From: Hippophae tibetana
Taxonomy: Eukaryota; Streptophyta; Magnoliopsida; Rosales; Elaeagnaceae
NCBI GenBank assembly: GCA_037013495.1
Contig: CM072810.1
Span: 49,152,843 to 49,216,842 of the forward strand
DNA: 64,000 nt
Direction of reading: 5' to 3'
Shown here: piece after piece, positions 39,070 through 51,786 of the stretch
Numbering within the stretch: position 1 is the stretch's first letter
How the letters are laid out: each line of letters starts with the position of its first letter
The notes under the pieces: generated by a model
Database searches by the model: none
What the model was told of the DNA's origin: nothing
What the model saw: the letters and a program-made list of their open reading frames with translations, nothing else
Position numbers and translations under genes: made by a program

Positions 39070-41530
39070 TGCATATCGAGACAACTATTATAATATATCA
39101 AATTGAAGCTTGTACCGATTCAAAAAATCTGATTTGGCCCCACAAAGAAACCACATTTTTGTACCCAAATTCCATCGTTTACATCATTTACCGAGGGTTT
39201 TAAGTGTTTGTCTCACCATTTCCGTTGTACTTACTCCCAATTTTATTCAAAATAGGCGTAATGGAAATATTGGTGCAAACAAAGGGTTCTTTATTTATGT
39301 GTTCCATCAATATCAATGCTTCAAAACAAAAATAAGGGTAGAGAAAAGGAAAGGAGCTATTGTTCCCATTTAAAAATGGAACAAAACATTTGATAAATCG
39401 GAGTTCCAACTTTAAACGACGATAAAAGTTTACTTGCATATCGAGACAACTATTATAATATATCATATTGAAGCTCGTACCGATTCAAAAAATCTGATTT
39501 GGCCGCACAAAGGGACCACATTTTTGTACCCAAATTCCATCGTTTACATAATTTACCGAGGGTTTTAAGTGTTTGTCTCACCATTTCCGTTGTAGTTACT
39601 CCCAATTTTATTCAAAATAGGTGTAATGGAGATATTGGTGCAAACAAAGGGTTCTTTATTTATGCGTTCCATCAATATCAATGCTTCAAAAAAAAAATAA
39701 GGGTAGAGAAAAGGAAAGGAGCTACTGTTCAAATTTAAAAAAAGAAGAAAACATTTGATAAATCGGAGTTCCAAATTTAAACGACGATAAAATTTTGCTT
39801 GCATATCGAGACAACTATTATAATATATCAAATTGAAGCTCGTACCGATTCAAACAATCTGATTTGGCCCCATAGAGGAACCACATTTTTGTACCCAAAT
39901 TCCATCGTTTATATCATTTAACGAGGGTTTTAAGTGTTTGTCTCACCATTTCCGTTGAACTTACTTTCTATTTTATTCAAAAGTTCCGTAAAGGAGATAT
40001 TGGTGCAAACAAAGGGTTCTTTATTTATGCATTCAATCAATATCTATTCTTTCAAACAAAAATAAGGGAAGAGAAAAAGAAAGGAGCTACTGTTCACATT
40101 TTAAAAAAGAATAAAACATTTGATAAATCACAATTTCAAATTTAAATGACGATAAACTTTTACTTGCATATCGAGACAACTATTATAATATATCAAATTG
40201 AAGCTCGTACCGATTCAAACAATCTGATTTGGCCCCACAAAGGAACCACATTTTTGTACCCAAATTCCATCGTTTACATCATTTACCAAGAGTTTTAAGT
40301 GTTTATCTCACCATTTCCGTTGTACTTACTTTGTATTTGATTCAAAAGTTCCATAAAGGAGATATTGGTGCAAACAAAGGGTTCTTTATTTATGCGTTCA
40401 ATCAATATCTATTCTTTCAAAAAAATAAGGGAAGAGAAAAAGAAAGGAGCTACTTTTCACATTTTAAAAAAGAATAAAACATTTGATTAATCACAATTTC
40501 AACTTTAAAAGATGAAAACTTTTGACTCTGGTATTGAAACGACTATATTATTATATGAAACCGATGCTCGTAGCGATTCACACAATATGAGATGGCCTCA
40601 AATTTGGAATATGATTTTTGTACTAAAATTTCATAATTTACATCATTTATTGAGGGTTTTTAGTTTTTTGGCCACCATTTCCGTTGTACTTACTTTCGAT
40701 TTTATTAAAAAGAGCCGTGAAGGAGATATTGGTGCAAACAAAGGGTTATTTATTTATGTTTTCAATTCCTATATATTCTTCCAAAAAAATGAGTAAAGAA
40801 AAACGAAAAGGCTACTGTTCCCATTTAAAAATAGAACAAAAAATTTGATAAATCGGAGTTCTAAATTTAAACGACTATAAAATTTTACTTGCATATGGAG
40901 ACAACTATTATAATATATCAAATTGAAGCCCGTACCGATTCAAAAAATCTAATTTGGCCCCACAAAGGAACCACATTTTTGTACCCAAATTCCATCGTTT
41001 ACATCATTTACCGAGGGTTTTAAGTGTTTGTCTCACCATTTCCGTTGTACTTACTTTGTGTTTGATTCAAAAGTTCCATAAAGGAGATATTGGTGCAAAC
41101 AAAGGGTTCTTTATTTATGCATTCAATCAAAATCTATTCTTTCAAAAAAAATAAGGGAAGAGAAAAGGAAAGGAGCTACTATTCACATTTTAAAAATTAA
41201 TAAAACATTTCATAAATCGCAATTTCAACTTTAAAAGATGATAACTTTTGACTCGGGTATTGAAAGGACTATATTATTATAGAAAAATGAAGCTCGTAGC
41301 GATTCACACAATATGAGATGGCCTCAAATTTGGAATATCATTTTGGTACCAAAATTTCACCATTTACATTATTTATTGAGGGTTTTTATTTTTTTGCCAA
41401 CCGTTTCCGTTGTACTTACTTTTGATTTTATTCAAAAGAGCCGTAAAGGAGATATTGGTGCTAACAAATGGTTCTTTATTTATGTGTTCAATTCCTATAT
41501 ATTCTTCCAAAACAAATGAGTAAAGAAAAA
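39070..41530 (+). repeat. Truncated copy (about seven monomers) of the 4730-bp unit
   Basis: This copy begins at the base where copy 1 restarts (39069 A against 34339 T) and follows copy 1 to 41530, where G at 41531 stands for A at 36803. It matches 41695-44077 from 39149 on, at offset 2546-2547. Differences are few, such as ATTTACCGAGG near 39558 against ATTTATCGAGG near 34828. Six monomers of the full unit are missing. Confidence 0.93.
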
Positions 41531-41694
41531 GGAAAAGGCTATTGTTCCCATTTAAAAAAGGAACAAAACATTTGATAAATGGGAGTTCCAACTTTTAACG
41601 ACAATAAAATTTTACTTGCATATCGTGCTACTATTATAATATATCAAAATAAAGCCCGTACCGATTCAAAAAATCTGATTTCGCCCCACAAAGG
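41531..41694 (+). repeat. 164-bp linker from a different subfamily
   Basis: Between the truncated and the second copy lie 164 bp that fit neither. The linker has GGGAGTTCCAACTTTTAACG, ACAATAAAATTTTACTTG, ATATCGTGCTACTATTAT, AAATAAAGCCCG and GATTTCGCCCC. The closest relatives in the window appear to be B monomers near 10690-10800 and 53580-53690, which share ACAATAAAATTTTACTTGC and a shortened CGAG(C/T)TACTATTAT. It marks the site of a second exchange. Confidence 0.75.
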
Positions 41695-44600
41695 AACCAC
41701 ATTTTTGTACCCAAATTCCATCGTTTACATCATTTACCGAGGGTTTTAAGTGTTTGTCTCACCATTTCCGTTGTACTTACTCCCAATTTTATTCAAAATA
41801 GGCGTAATGGAAATATTGGTGCAAACAAAGGGTTCTTTATTTATGTGTTCCATCAATATCAATGCTTCAAAACAAAAATAAGGGTAGAGAAAAGGAAAGG
41901 AGCTATTGTTCCCATTTAAAAATGGAACAAAACATTTGATAAATCGGAGTTCCAACTTTAAACGACGATAAAAGTTTACTTGCATATCGAGACAACTATT
42001 ATAATATATCATATTGAAGCTCGTACCGATTCAAAAAATCTGATTTGGCCGCACAAAGGGACCACATTTTTGTACCCAAATTCCATCGTTTACATAATTT
42101 ACCGAGGGTTTTAAGTGTTTGTCTCACCATTTCCGTTGTAGTTACTCCCAATTTTATTCAAAATAGGTGTAATGGAGATATTGGTGCAAACAAAGGGTTC
42201 TTTATTTATGCGTTCCATCAATATCAATGCTTCAAAAAAAAAATAAGGGTAGAGAAAAGGAAAGGAGCTACTGTTCAAATTTAAAAAAAGAAGAAAACAT
42301 TTGATAAATCGGAGTTCCAAATTTAAACGACGATAAAATTTTGCTTGCATATCGAGACAACTATTATAATATATCAAATTGAAGCTCGTACCGATTCAAA
42401 CAATCTGATTTGGCCCCATAGAGGAACCACATTTTTGTACCCAAATTCCATCGTTTATATCATTTAACGAGGGTTTTAAGTGTTTGTCTCACCATTTCCG
42501 TTGAACTTACTTTCTATTTTATTCAAAAGTTCCGTAAAGGAGATATTGGTGCAAACAAAGGGTTCTTTATTTATGCATTCAATCAATATCTATTCTTTCA
42601 AACAAAAATAAGGGAAGAGAAAAAGAAAGGAGCTACTGTTCACATTTTAAAAAAGAATAAAACATTTGATAAATCACAATTTCAAATTTAAATGACGATA
42701 AACTTTTACTTGCATATCGAGACAACTATTATAATATATCAAATTGAAGCTCGTACCGATTCAAACAATCTGATTTGGCCCCACAAAGGAACCACATTTT
42801 TGTACCCAAATTCCATCGTTTACATCATTTACCAAGAGTTTTAAGTGTTTATCTCACCATTTCCGTTGTACTTACTTTGTATTTGATTCAAAAGTTCCAT
42901 AAAGGAGATATTGGTGCAAAAAAAGGGTTCTTTATTTATGCGTTCAATCAATATCTATTCTTTCAAAAAAAATAAGGGAAGAGAAAAAGAAAGGAGCTAC
43001 TTTTCACATTTTAAAAAAGAATAAAACATTTGATTAATCACAATTTCAACTTTAAAAGATGAAAACTTTTGACTCTGGTATTGAAACGACTATATTATTA
43101 TATGAAACCGATGCTCGTAGCGATTCACACAATATGAGATGGCCTCAAATTTGGAATATGATTTTTGTACTAAAATTTCATAATTTACATCATTTATTGA
43201 GGGTTTTTAGTTTTTTGGCCACCATTTCCGTTGTACTTACTTTCGATTTTATTAAAAAGAGCCGTGAAGGAGATATTGGTGCAAACAAAGGGTTATTTAT
43301 TTATGTTTTCAATTCCTATATATTCTTCCAAAAAAATGAGTAAAGAAAAACGAAAAGGCTACTGTTCCCATTTAAAAATAGAACAAAAAATTTGATAAAT
43401 CGGAGTTCTAAATTTAAACGACTATAAAATTTTACTTGCATATGGAGACAACTATTATAATATATCAAATTGAAGCCCGTACCGATTCAAAAAATCTAAT
43501 TTGGCCCCACAAAGGAACCACATTTTTGTACCCAAATTCCATCGTTTACATCATTTACCGAGGGTTTTAAGTGTTTGTCTCACCATTTCCGTTGTACTTA
43601 CTTTGTGTTTGATTCAAAAGTTCCATAAAGGAGATATTGGTGCAAACAAAGGGTTCTTTATTTATGCATTCAATCAAAATCTATTCTTTCAAAAAAAATA
43701 AGGGAAGAGAAAAGGAAAGGAGCTACTATTCACATTTTAAAAATTAATAAAACATTTCATAAATCGCAATTTCAACTTTAAAAGATGATAACTTTTGACT
43801 CGGGTATTGAAAGGACTATATTATTATAGAAAAATGAAGCTCGTAGCGATTCACACAATATGAGATGGCCTCAAATTTGGAATATCATTTTGGTACCAAA
43901 ATTTCACCATTTACATTATTTATTGAGGGTTTTTATTTTTTTGCCAACCGTTTCCGTTGTACTTACTTTTGATTTTATTCAAAAGAGCCGTAAAGGAGAT
44001 ATTGGTGCTAACAAATGGTTCTTTATTTATGTGTTCAATTCCTATATATTCTTCCAAAACAAATGAGTAAAGAAAAAAGAAAAGGCTATTGTTCCCATTT
44101 AAAAAAGGAACAAAACATTTGTTAAATGGGAGTTCCGACTTTAAACGACGATAAACTTTTACTTGCATATCGAGCTACTATTATAATATATCAAAACGAA
44201 GCCTGTACTGATTCAAAAAATCTGATTTGGCCCCACAAAGGAACCACATTTTTGTACCCAAATTCCATCGTTTACATCATTTACCGAGGGTTTTAAGTGT
44301 TTGTCTCACATTTTCCGTTGTACTTACTTTGTATTTTATTCAAAAGTGCCGTAAAGGAGATATTGGTGCAGACAAAGGGTTCTTTATTTATGCGTTCAAT
44401 CATTATATATTCTTCCTAAAAAAATAAGGGAAGAGAAAGAGAAAGGAGCTACTGTTCACATTTTAAAAAAGAATAAAACATTTGATAAATCACAATTTCA
44501 AATTTAAAAGATGATAACTTTTGACTCGGGTATTGAAACGACTATATTATTATATGAAACCGAAGCTTGAAGGGATTCACACAATATGAGATGGCCTCAA

Positions 44601-46368
44601 ATTTAAAATATCATTTTTGTACCAAAATTTCAACATTTACATCATTTATTGAGGGTTTTTAGTTTTTTGGCCACCATTTCCGTTGTAGTTGCTTTCGATT
44701 TTATTCAAAAGAGCCGTAAAGGATATATTGGTGCAAAAAAATGGTTCTTTATTTATGTGTTCAATCCCTATATATTCTTCCAACAAAATGAGTAAAGAAA
44801 ATGGAAAAGGCTATTGTTCCCATTTATAAATGGAACAAAACATTTGATAAATCGGAGTTCCAACTTTAAACGACGATAAAAGTTTACTTGCATATCGAGA
44901 CAACTATTATAATATATCAAATTGAAGCTCGTACCGATTCAAAAAATCTGATTTGGCCCCACAAAGGAACCACATTTTTGTACCCAAATTCCATCGTTTA
45001 CATCATTTACCGAGGGTTTTAAGTGTTTGTCTCACCATTTCCGTTGTACTTACTCCCAATTTTATTCAAAAGAGGCGTAATGGAGATATTGGTGCAAACA
45101 AAGGGTTCTTTATTTATGCGTTCCATCAATATCAATGCTTCAAAACAAAAATAAGGGTAGAGAAAAGGAAAGCAGCTATTGTTCACATTTAAAAAAAGAA
45201 GAAAACATTTGATAAATCGGAGTTCCAAATTTAAACGACGATAAAATTCTGCTTGCATATCGAGACAACTATTATAATATATCAAATTGAAGCTCGTACC
45301 GATTCAAACAATCTGATTTGGCCCCATAGAGGAACCACATTTTTGTACCCAAATTCTTTCGTTTACATCATTTACCGAGGGTTTTAAGTGTTTGTCTCAC
45401 CATTTCCGTTGAACTTACTTTCTATTTTATTCAAAAGTTCCGTAAAGGAGATATTGGTGCAAACAAAGGGTTCTTTATTTATGCATTCAATCAATATCTA
45501 TTCTTTCAAACAAATATAAGGGAAGAGAAAAAGAAAGGAGCTACTGTTCACATTTTAAAAAAGAATAAAACATTTGATAAATCACAATTTCAAATTTAAA
45601 TGACGATAAACTTTTACTTCCATATCGAGACAATTATTATAATATATCAAATTGAAGCTCGTACCGATTCAAACAATCTTATTTGGCCCCATAGAGGAAC
45701 TACATTTTTGTACCCAAATTCCATCGTTTACATCATTTAACGAGGGTTTTAAGTGTTTGTCTCACCATTTCCGTTGAACTTACTTTCTATTTTATTCAAA
45801 AGTTCCATAAAGGAGATATTGGTGCAAATAAAGGGTTCTTTATTTATGCGTTCAATCAATATCTATTCTTTAAAAAAAAATAAGGGAAGAGAAAAAGAAA
45901 GGAGCTACTTTTCACATTTGAAAAAAGAATTAAACATTTGATAAATCACAATTTCAACTTTAAAAGATGAAAACTTTTGACTCGGGTATTGAAACGACTA
46001 TATTATTATATGAAACCGATGCTCGTAGCGATTCACACAATATTAGATGGCCTCAAATTTGGAATATCATTTTTGTACCAAAATTTCATAATTTACATCA
46101 TTTATTGAGGGTTTTTAGTTTTTTGGCCACCATTTCCGTTGTAGTTGCTTTCGATTTTATTCAAAATAGCCGTAAAGGAGATATTGGTGCAAACAAATGG
46201 TTCTTTATTTATGTGTTCAATCCCTATATATTCTTCCAAAAAAATGAGTAAAGAAAAAGGAAAGCGCTACTGTTCCCATTTAAAAATGGAACAAAACATT
46301 TGATAAATCGGAGTTCCAACTTTAAAGGACGATAAAAGTTTACATGCATATCGAGACAACTATTATAA
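41695..46368 (+). repeat. 4730-bp unit, copy 2 (nearly complete)
   Basis: This copy matches 34420-39093 at a constant offset of 7275 bp, ending where 46369 A stands for 39094 T. Differences are few: GCAAAAAAAGGG near 42918 against GCAAACAAAGGG, TACATCATT against TACGTCATT (36273), CAATATCTATTC near 45860 against CAATATATATTC near 38583, and GGTATTGAAACG against GGAATTGAAACG near 38711. Confidence 0.93.
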
Positions 46369-48871
46369 AATATCAAATTGAAGCCCGTACCGATTCAAAC
46401 AATATGATTTGGCCCTATAGAGGAACCACATTTTTGTACCCAAATTCCATCGTTTACATCATTTACCGAGGGTTTTAGGTGTTTGTCTCACCATTTCCGT
46501 TGTACTTACTTTGTATTTGATTCAAAACTGACGTAAAGGAGATATTGGTGCAAACAAAGGGTTCTTTATTTATGCGTTCAATTAATATCTATTCTTTCAA
46601 AAAAAATAAGGGAAGAGAAAAAGAAAGGAGCTAATGTTCACATTTTAAAAAAGAATAAAACATTTGATAAATCGCAATTTAAACTTTAAAAGATGATAAC
46701 TTTTGCTCGGGTATTGAAACGACTATATTATTATATGAAACCGAAGCTCGAAGCGAGTCACACAATATGAGATGGCCTCAAATTTGGAATATCATTTTTG
46801 TACCAAAATTTCAACATTTACATCATTTATTGAGGGTTTTTAGGTTTTTGCCAACCATTTCTGTTGTACTTACTTTCGATTTTATTCAAAAGAGCCGTAA
46901 AGGAGATATTGGTGCTAACAAATGGTTCTTTATTTATGTGTTCAATCCCTATATATTCTTCCAAAAAAATGAGTAAAGAAAAAGGAAAAGGCTATTGTTC
47001 CCATTTAAAAATGGAACAAAACATTTGATAAATGGGAGTTCCAACTTTAAACAACAATAAAATTTTACTTGCATATCGAGCTACTATTATAATATATCTA
47101 ATTGAAGCTCGTATCGATTCCAAAACTCTGATTTGGCCCTACAAAGGAACCACATTTTTGTAACCAAATTCCATCGTTTACTTCATTTACCGAGGGTTTT
47201 AAGTGTTTGTCTCACCATTTCCGTTGTACTTACTCCCAATTTTATTCAAAATAGGCGTAATGGAGATATTGGTGCAAACAAAGGGTTCTTTATTTATGCG
47301 TTCCATCAATATCAATGCTTCAAAACAAAAATAAGGGAATAGAAAAAGAAAGGAGCTATTGTTCACATTTTAAAAAAGAATAAAACATTTGATAAATCGC
47401 AATTTCAACTTTAAAAGATGATAACTTTTGACTCAGGTATTGAAACAACTATATTATTATATGAACCCGAAGCTCGTAGCGATTCACACAATATGAGATG
47501 GCCTCAAATTTGGAATATCATTTTTGTACCTAAATTTCATCATTTACATCATTTATTGAGGGTTTTTAGTTTTTTGGCCACCATTTCCGTTGTAGTTGTT
47601 TTCGATTTTATTCAAAAGAGCCGTAAAGGATATATTGGTGCAAACAAATGGTTCTTTATTTATGTGTTCAATCCCTATATATTCTTCCAAAAAAATGAGT
47701 AAAGAAAAAGGAAAAGGCTATTGTTCCCATTTGAAAATAGAACAAAACATTTGATAAATCGGAGTTCCAACTTTAAACGACGATAAAAGTTTACTTGCAT
47801 ATCGAGACAACTATTATAATATATCAAATTGAAGCTCGTACCGATTAAAAAAATCTGATTTGGCCCCACAAAGGAACCACATTTTTGTACCCAAATTCCA
47901 TCGTTTACATCATTTACCGAGGGTTTTAAGTGTTTGTCTCACCATTTCCGTTGTACTTACTCCCAATTTTATTCAAAATAGGCGTAATGGAGATATTGGT
48001 GCAAACAAAGGGTTCTTTATTTATACGTTCAATCAACATCAATGCTTCCAAACAAAAATAAGGGTAGAGAAAAAGAAAGGGGCTACTGTTCACATTTTAA
48101 AAAAGAATAAAACATTTGATTAATCGCAATTTCAACTTTAAAAGATGATAACTTTTGACTCGGGTATTGAAACGACTATATTATTATATGAAACCGAAGC
48201 TCGTTACCATTCACACAATATGAGATGGCCTCAAATTTGGAATATCACTTTTGTACCTAAATTTCATCATTTACATCATTTATTGAGTGTTTTTAGTTTT
48301 TTGGCCACCATTTCCGTTGTAGTTGCTTTCGATTTTATTCAAAAGAGCCGTAAAGAAGATATTGGTGCAAACATATGGTTCTTTATTTATGTGTTCAATC
48401 CCTATATATTCTTCCAAAAAAATGAGTAAAGAAAAAGGGAAAGGCTATTGTTCCCATTTAAAATAGGAAAAAACCATTTGATAAATCGGAGTTCCACCTT
48501 TAAACGACGATAAAATTTTACTTGCATATCGAGACAACTATTATAATATATCAAATTAAAGATCTTACCGATTAAAACAATCTGATTTGGCCCCATAGAG
48601 GAACCACATTTTTGTACGCAAATTCCATCGTTTACATCATTTACCGAAGGTTTTAAGTGTTTGTTTCACCATTTCCGTTGTAATTACTCTCAATTTTATT
48701 CAAAAGAGCCTTAAAGGATATATTGGTACAAACAAAGGGTTCTTTATTTATGCGTTCCATCAATATCAATGCTTCCAAACAAAAATAAGGGTAGAGAAAA
48801 GGAAAGGAGCTACTGTTCACATTTTAAAGAAGAATAAAACATTTCATAAATCGCAATTTCAACTTTAAAAG

Positions 48872-51786
48872 ATGATAAATTTTGACTCGGGTATTGAAAC
48901 GGCTATATTATTATATGAAACCGAAGCTCGTAGCGATTCACATATTATGAGATGGCCTCAAATTTCGAATATCATTTTTGTACCTAAATTTCATCATTTA
49001 CATCATTTATTGAGGGTTTTTAGTTTTTTGGCCACCATTTCCGTTGTACTTACTTTCGATTTTATTCAAAAGAGCCGTAAAGGAGATATTGGTGCAAAAA
49101 AAGGGTTCTTTATTTATGTGTTCAATCCATATATATTCTTCCAAAAAAGAATGAGTAAAGAAAAAGGAAAAGGCTATTGTTCCCATTTAAAAAAGGAAAA
49201 AAATCATTTGATAAATCGGAGTTCCAAATTTAAACGATGATAAAATTTTACTTGCATATCGAGACAACTATTATAATATATCAAATTGAAGATCTTACCG
49301 ATTCAAACAATCGGATTTGGCCCCATAGAGGAACCACATTTGTGTACGCAAATTCCATCGTTTACATCATTTACCGAGGGTTTTAAGTGTTTGTCTCACC
49401 ATTTCCGTTGTAATTACTCTCAATTTTATTCAAAAGAGCCTTAAAGGATATATTGGTACAAAAAAAGAGTTCTTGCTTTATGCGTTCCATCAATAACAAT
49501 GCTTCCAAACAAAAATAAGGGTAGAGAAAAGGAAAGGACCTACTGTTCACTTTTTAAAAAAGAATAAAACATTTCATAAAACGCAATTTCAACTTTAAAA
49601 GATGATAACTTTTGACTCGGGTATTCAAACGGCTATATTATTATATGAATCCGAAGCTCGTAGAGATTCTTACAATATGACATGGCCTCAAATTTGGAAT
49701 ATCACTTTTGTACCTAAATTTCATCATTTACATCATTTATTGAGGGTTTTTAGTTTTTTGCCCACCATTTCCTTTGTACTTACTTTCGATTTTATTTAAA
49801 AGAGCCGTAAAGGAGATATTGGTGCAAAAAAAAGGTTTTTTATTTATGTGTTCAATCCATATATATTCTTCCAAAAAAGAATGAGTAAAGAAAAAGGAAA
49901 AGGCTATTGTTCCCATTTAAAAAAGGAAATTTTTTTTTTTATAAATCGGAGTTCCAACTTTAAACGACGATAAAATTTTACTTGCATATCGAGACAACTA
50001 TTATAATATATCAAATTAAAGATCTTATCGATTAAAACAATCTGATTTGGCCCCATAGAGGAACCACATTTTTGTACGCAAATTCCATCGTTTACATCAT
50101 TTACCGAAGGTTTTAAGTGTTTGTTTCACCATTTCCGTTGTAATTACTCTCAATTTTATTCAAAAGAGCCTTAAAGGATATATTGGTACAAACAAAGGGT
50201 TCTTTATTTATGCGTTCCATCAATATCAATGCTTCCAAACAAAAATAAGGGTAGAGAAAAGGAAAGGACCTACTGTTCACTTTTTAAAAAAGAATAAAAC
50301 ATTTCATAAAACGCAATTTCAACTTTAAAAGATGATAACTTTTGACTCGGGTATTCAAACGGCTATATTATTATATGAATCCGAAGCTCGTAGAGATTCT
50401 TACAATCTGACATGGCCTCAAATTTGGAATATCACTTTTGTACCTAAATTTCATCATTTACATCATTTATTGAGGGTTTTTAGTTTTTTGCCCACCATTT
50501 CCGTTGTACTTACTTTCGATTTTATTTAAAAGAGCCGTAAAGGAGATATTGGTGCAAAAAAAAGGTTTTTTATTTATGTTTTCAATCCATATATATTCTT
50601 CCAAAAAAGAATGAGTAAAGAAAAAGGAAAAGGCTATTGTTCCGATTTAAAAAAGGAAAAAAACATTTGATATATCGGAGTTGCAACTTTAAACGACGAT
50701 AAAATTTTACTTGCATATCGAGACAACGATTATAATATATCAAATTGAAGATCTTACCAATTCAAGAAATCTGTTTTGGCCCCATAGAGGAACCACATTT
50801 TTGTACGCAAATTCCATCGTTAAATCATTTACCGAGGGTTTTAAGTGTTTGTCTCACCATTTCCGTTGTAATTACTCTCAATTTTATTCAAAAGAGCCTT
50901 AAAGGATATATTGGTACAAACAAAGGGTTCTTTATTTATGCGTTCCATCAATATCAATGCTTCCAAACAAAAATAAGGGTAGAGAAAAGGAAAGGAGCTA
51001 CTGTTCACATTTTAAAAAGAATAAAACATTTCATAAATCGCAATTTCAACTTTAAAAGATGATAAATTTTGACTCGGGTATTGAAACGGCTATATTATTA
51101 TATGAAACCGAAGCTCGTAGAGATTCTTACAATATGACATGGCCTCAAATTTGGAATATCACTTTTGTACCTAAATTTCATCATTTACATCATTTATTGA
51201 GGGTTTTTAGTTTTTTGGCCACCATTTCCGTTGTACTTAGTTTCGATTTTATTCAAAAGAGCCATAAAGGAGATATTGGTGCAAAAAAAGGGTTCTTTAT
51301 TTATGTGTTCAATCCATATATATTCTTCCAAAAAAGAATGAGTAAAGAAAAAGGAAAAGGCTATTGTTCCCATTTAAAAAAGGAAAAAAACATTTGTTAA
51401 ATCGGAGTTCCAACTTTAAACGACGATAAAATTTTACTTGCATATCAAGAGAACTATTATAATATATCAAAATGAAGCCCGTACCGATTCAAAAAATCTG
51501 ATTTGGCCCCACAAAGGAACCACATTTTTGTACCCAAATTCCATCGTTTACATCATTTACCGAGGGTTTTAAGTGTTTGTCTCACCATTTCCGTTGTACT
51601 TACTTTGTATTTTATTCAAAAGTGCCGTAAAGGAGATATTGGTGCAAACAAAGGGTTCTTTATTTATGCGTTCAATCAATATATATTCTTCCAAAAAAAA
51701 TAAGGGAAGAGAAAGAGAAAGGAGCTATTGTTCACATTTTAAAAAAGAATAAAACATTTGATAAATCACAATTTCAACTTTAAAAG
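48872..51786 (+). repeat. Local dimer subfamily, 727-730 bp period
   Basis: The dimers starting at 48872, 49602, 50332 and 51059 share private variants: ATTGAAACGGCTATATT or ATTCAAACGGCTATATT, CCAAAAAAGAATGAGTAAAG, GAAGATCTTACCG, GTACGCAAATTCC and GAGCCTTAAAGGATATATTG. The A monomers at 49602 and 50332 also share TAGAGATTCTTACAAT and an early stop (TTTATTTAAAAGAGCC). The extra base in AAAAAAGAATGAG and the AAAGGAAAAAA runs account for the period above 727 bp. Confidence 0.85.
49930..49940. other. T11 homopolymer replacing satellite sequence
   Basis: In the neighbouring dimer (about 49200-49210) the sequence between AAAGGAAA and ATAAATCGG reads AAAATCATTTG. Here the same 11 bases are all T, with the flanks intact and the length unchanged. 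I saw no other T run of this length in the window. A basecalling, polishing or masking artefact is as likely as a real mutation. Confidence 0.8.
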
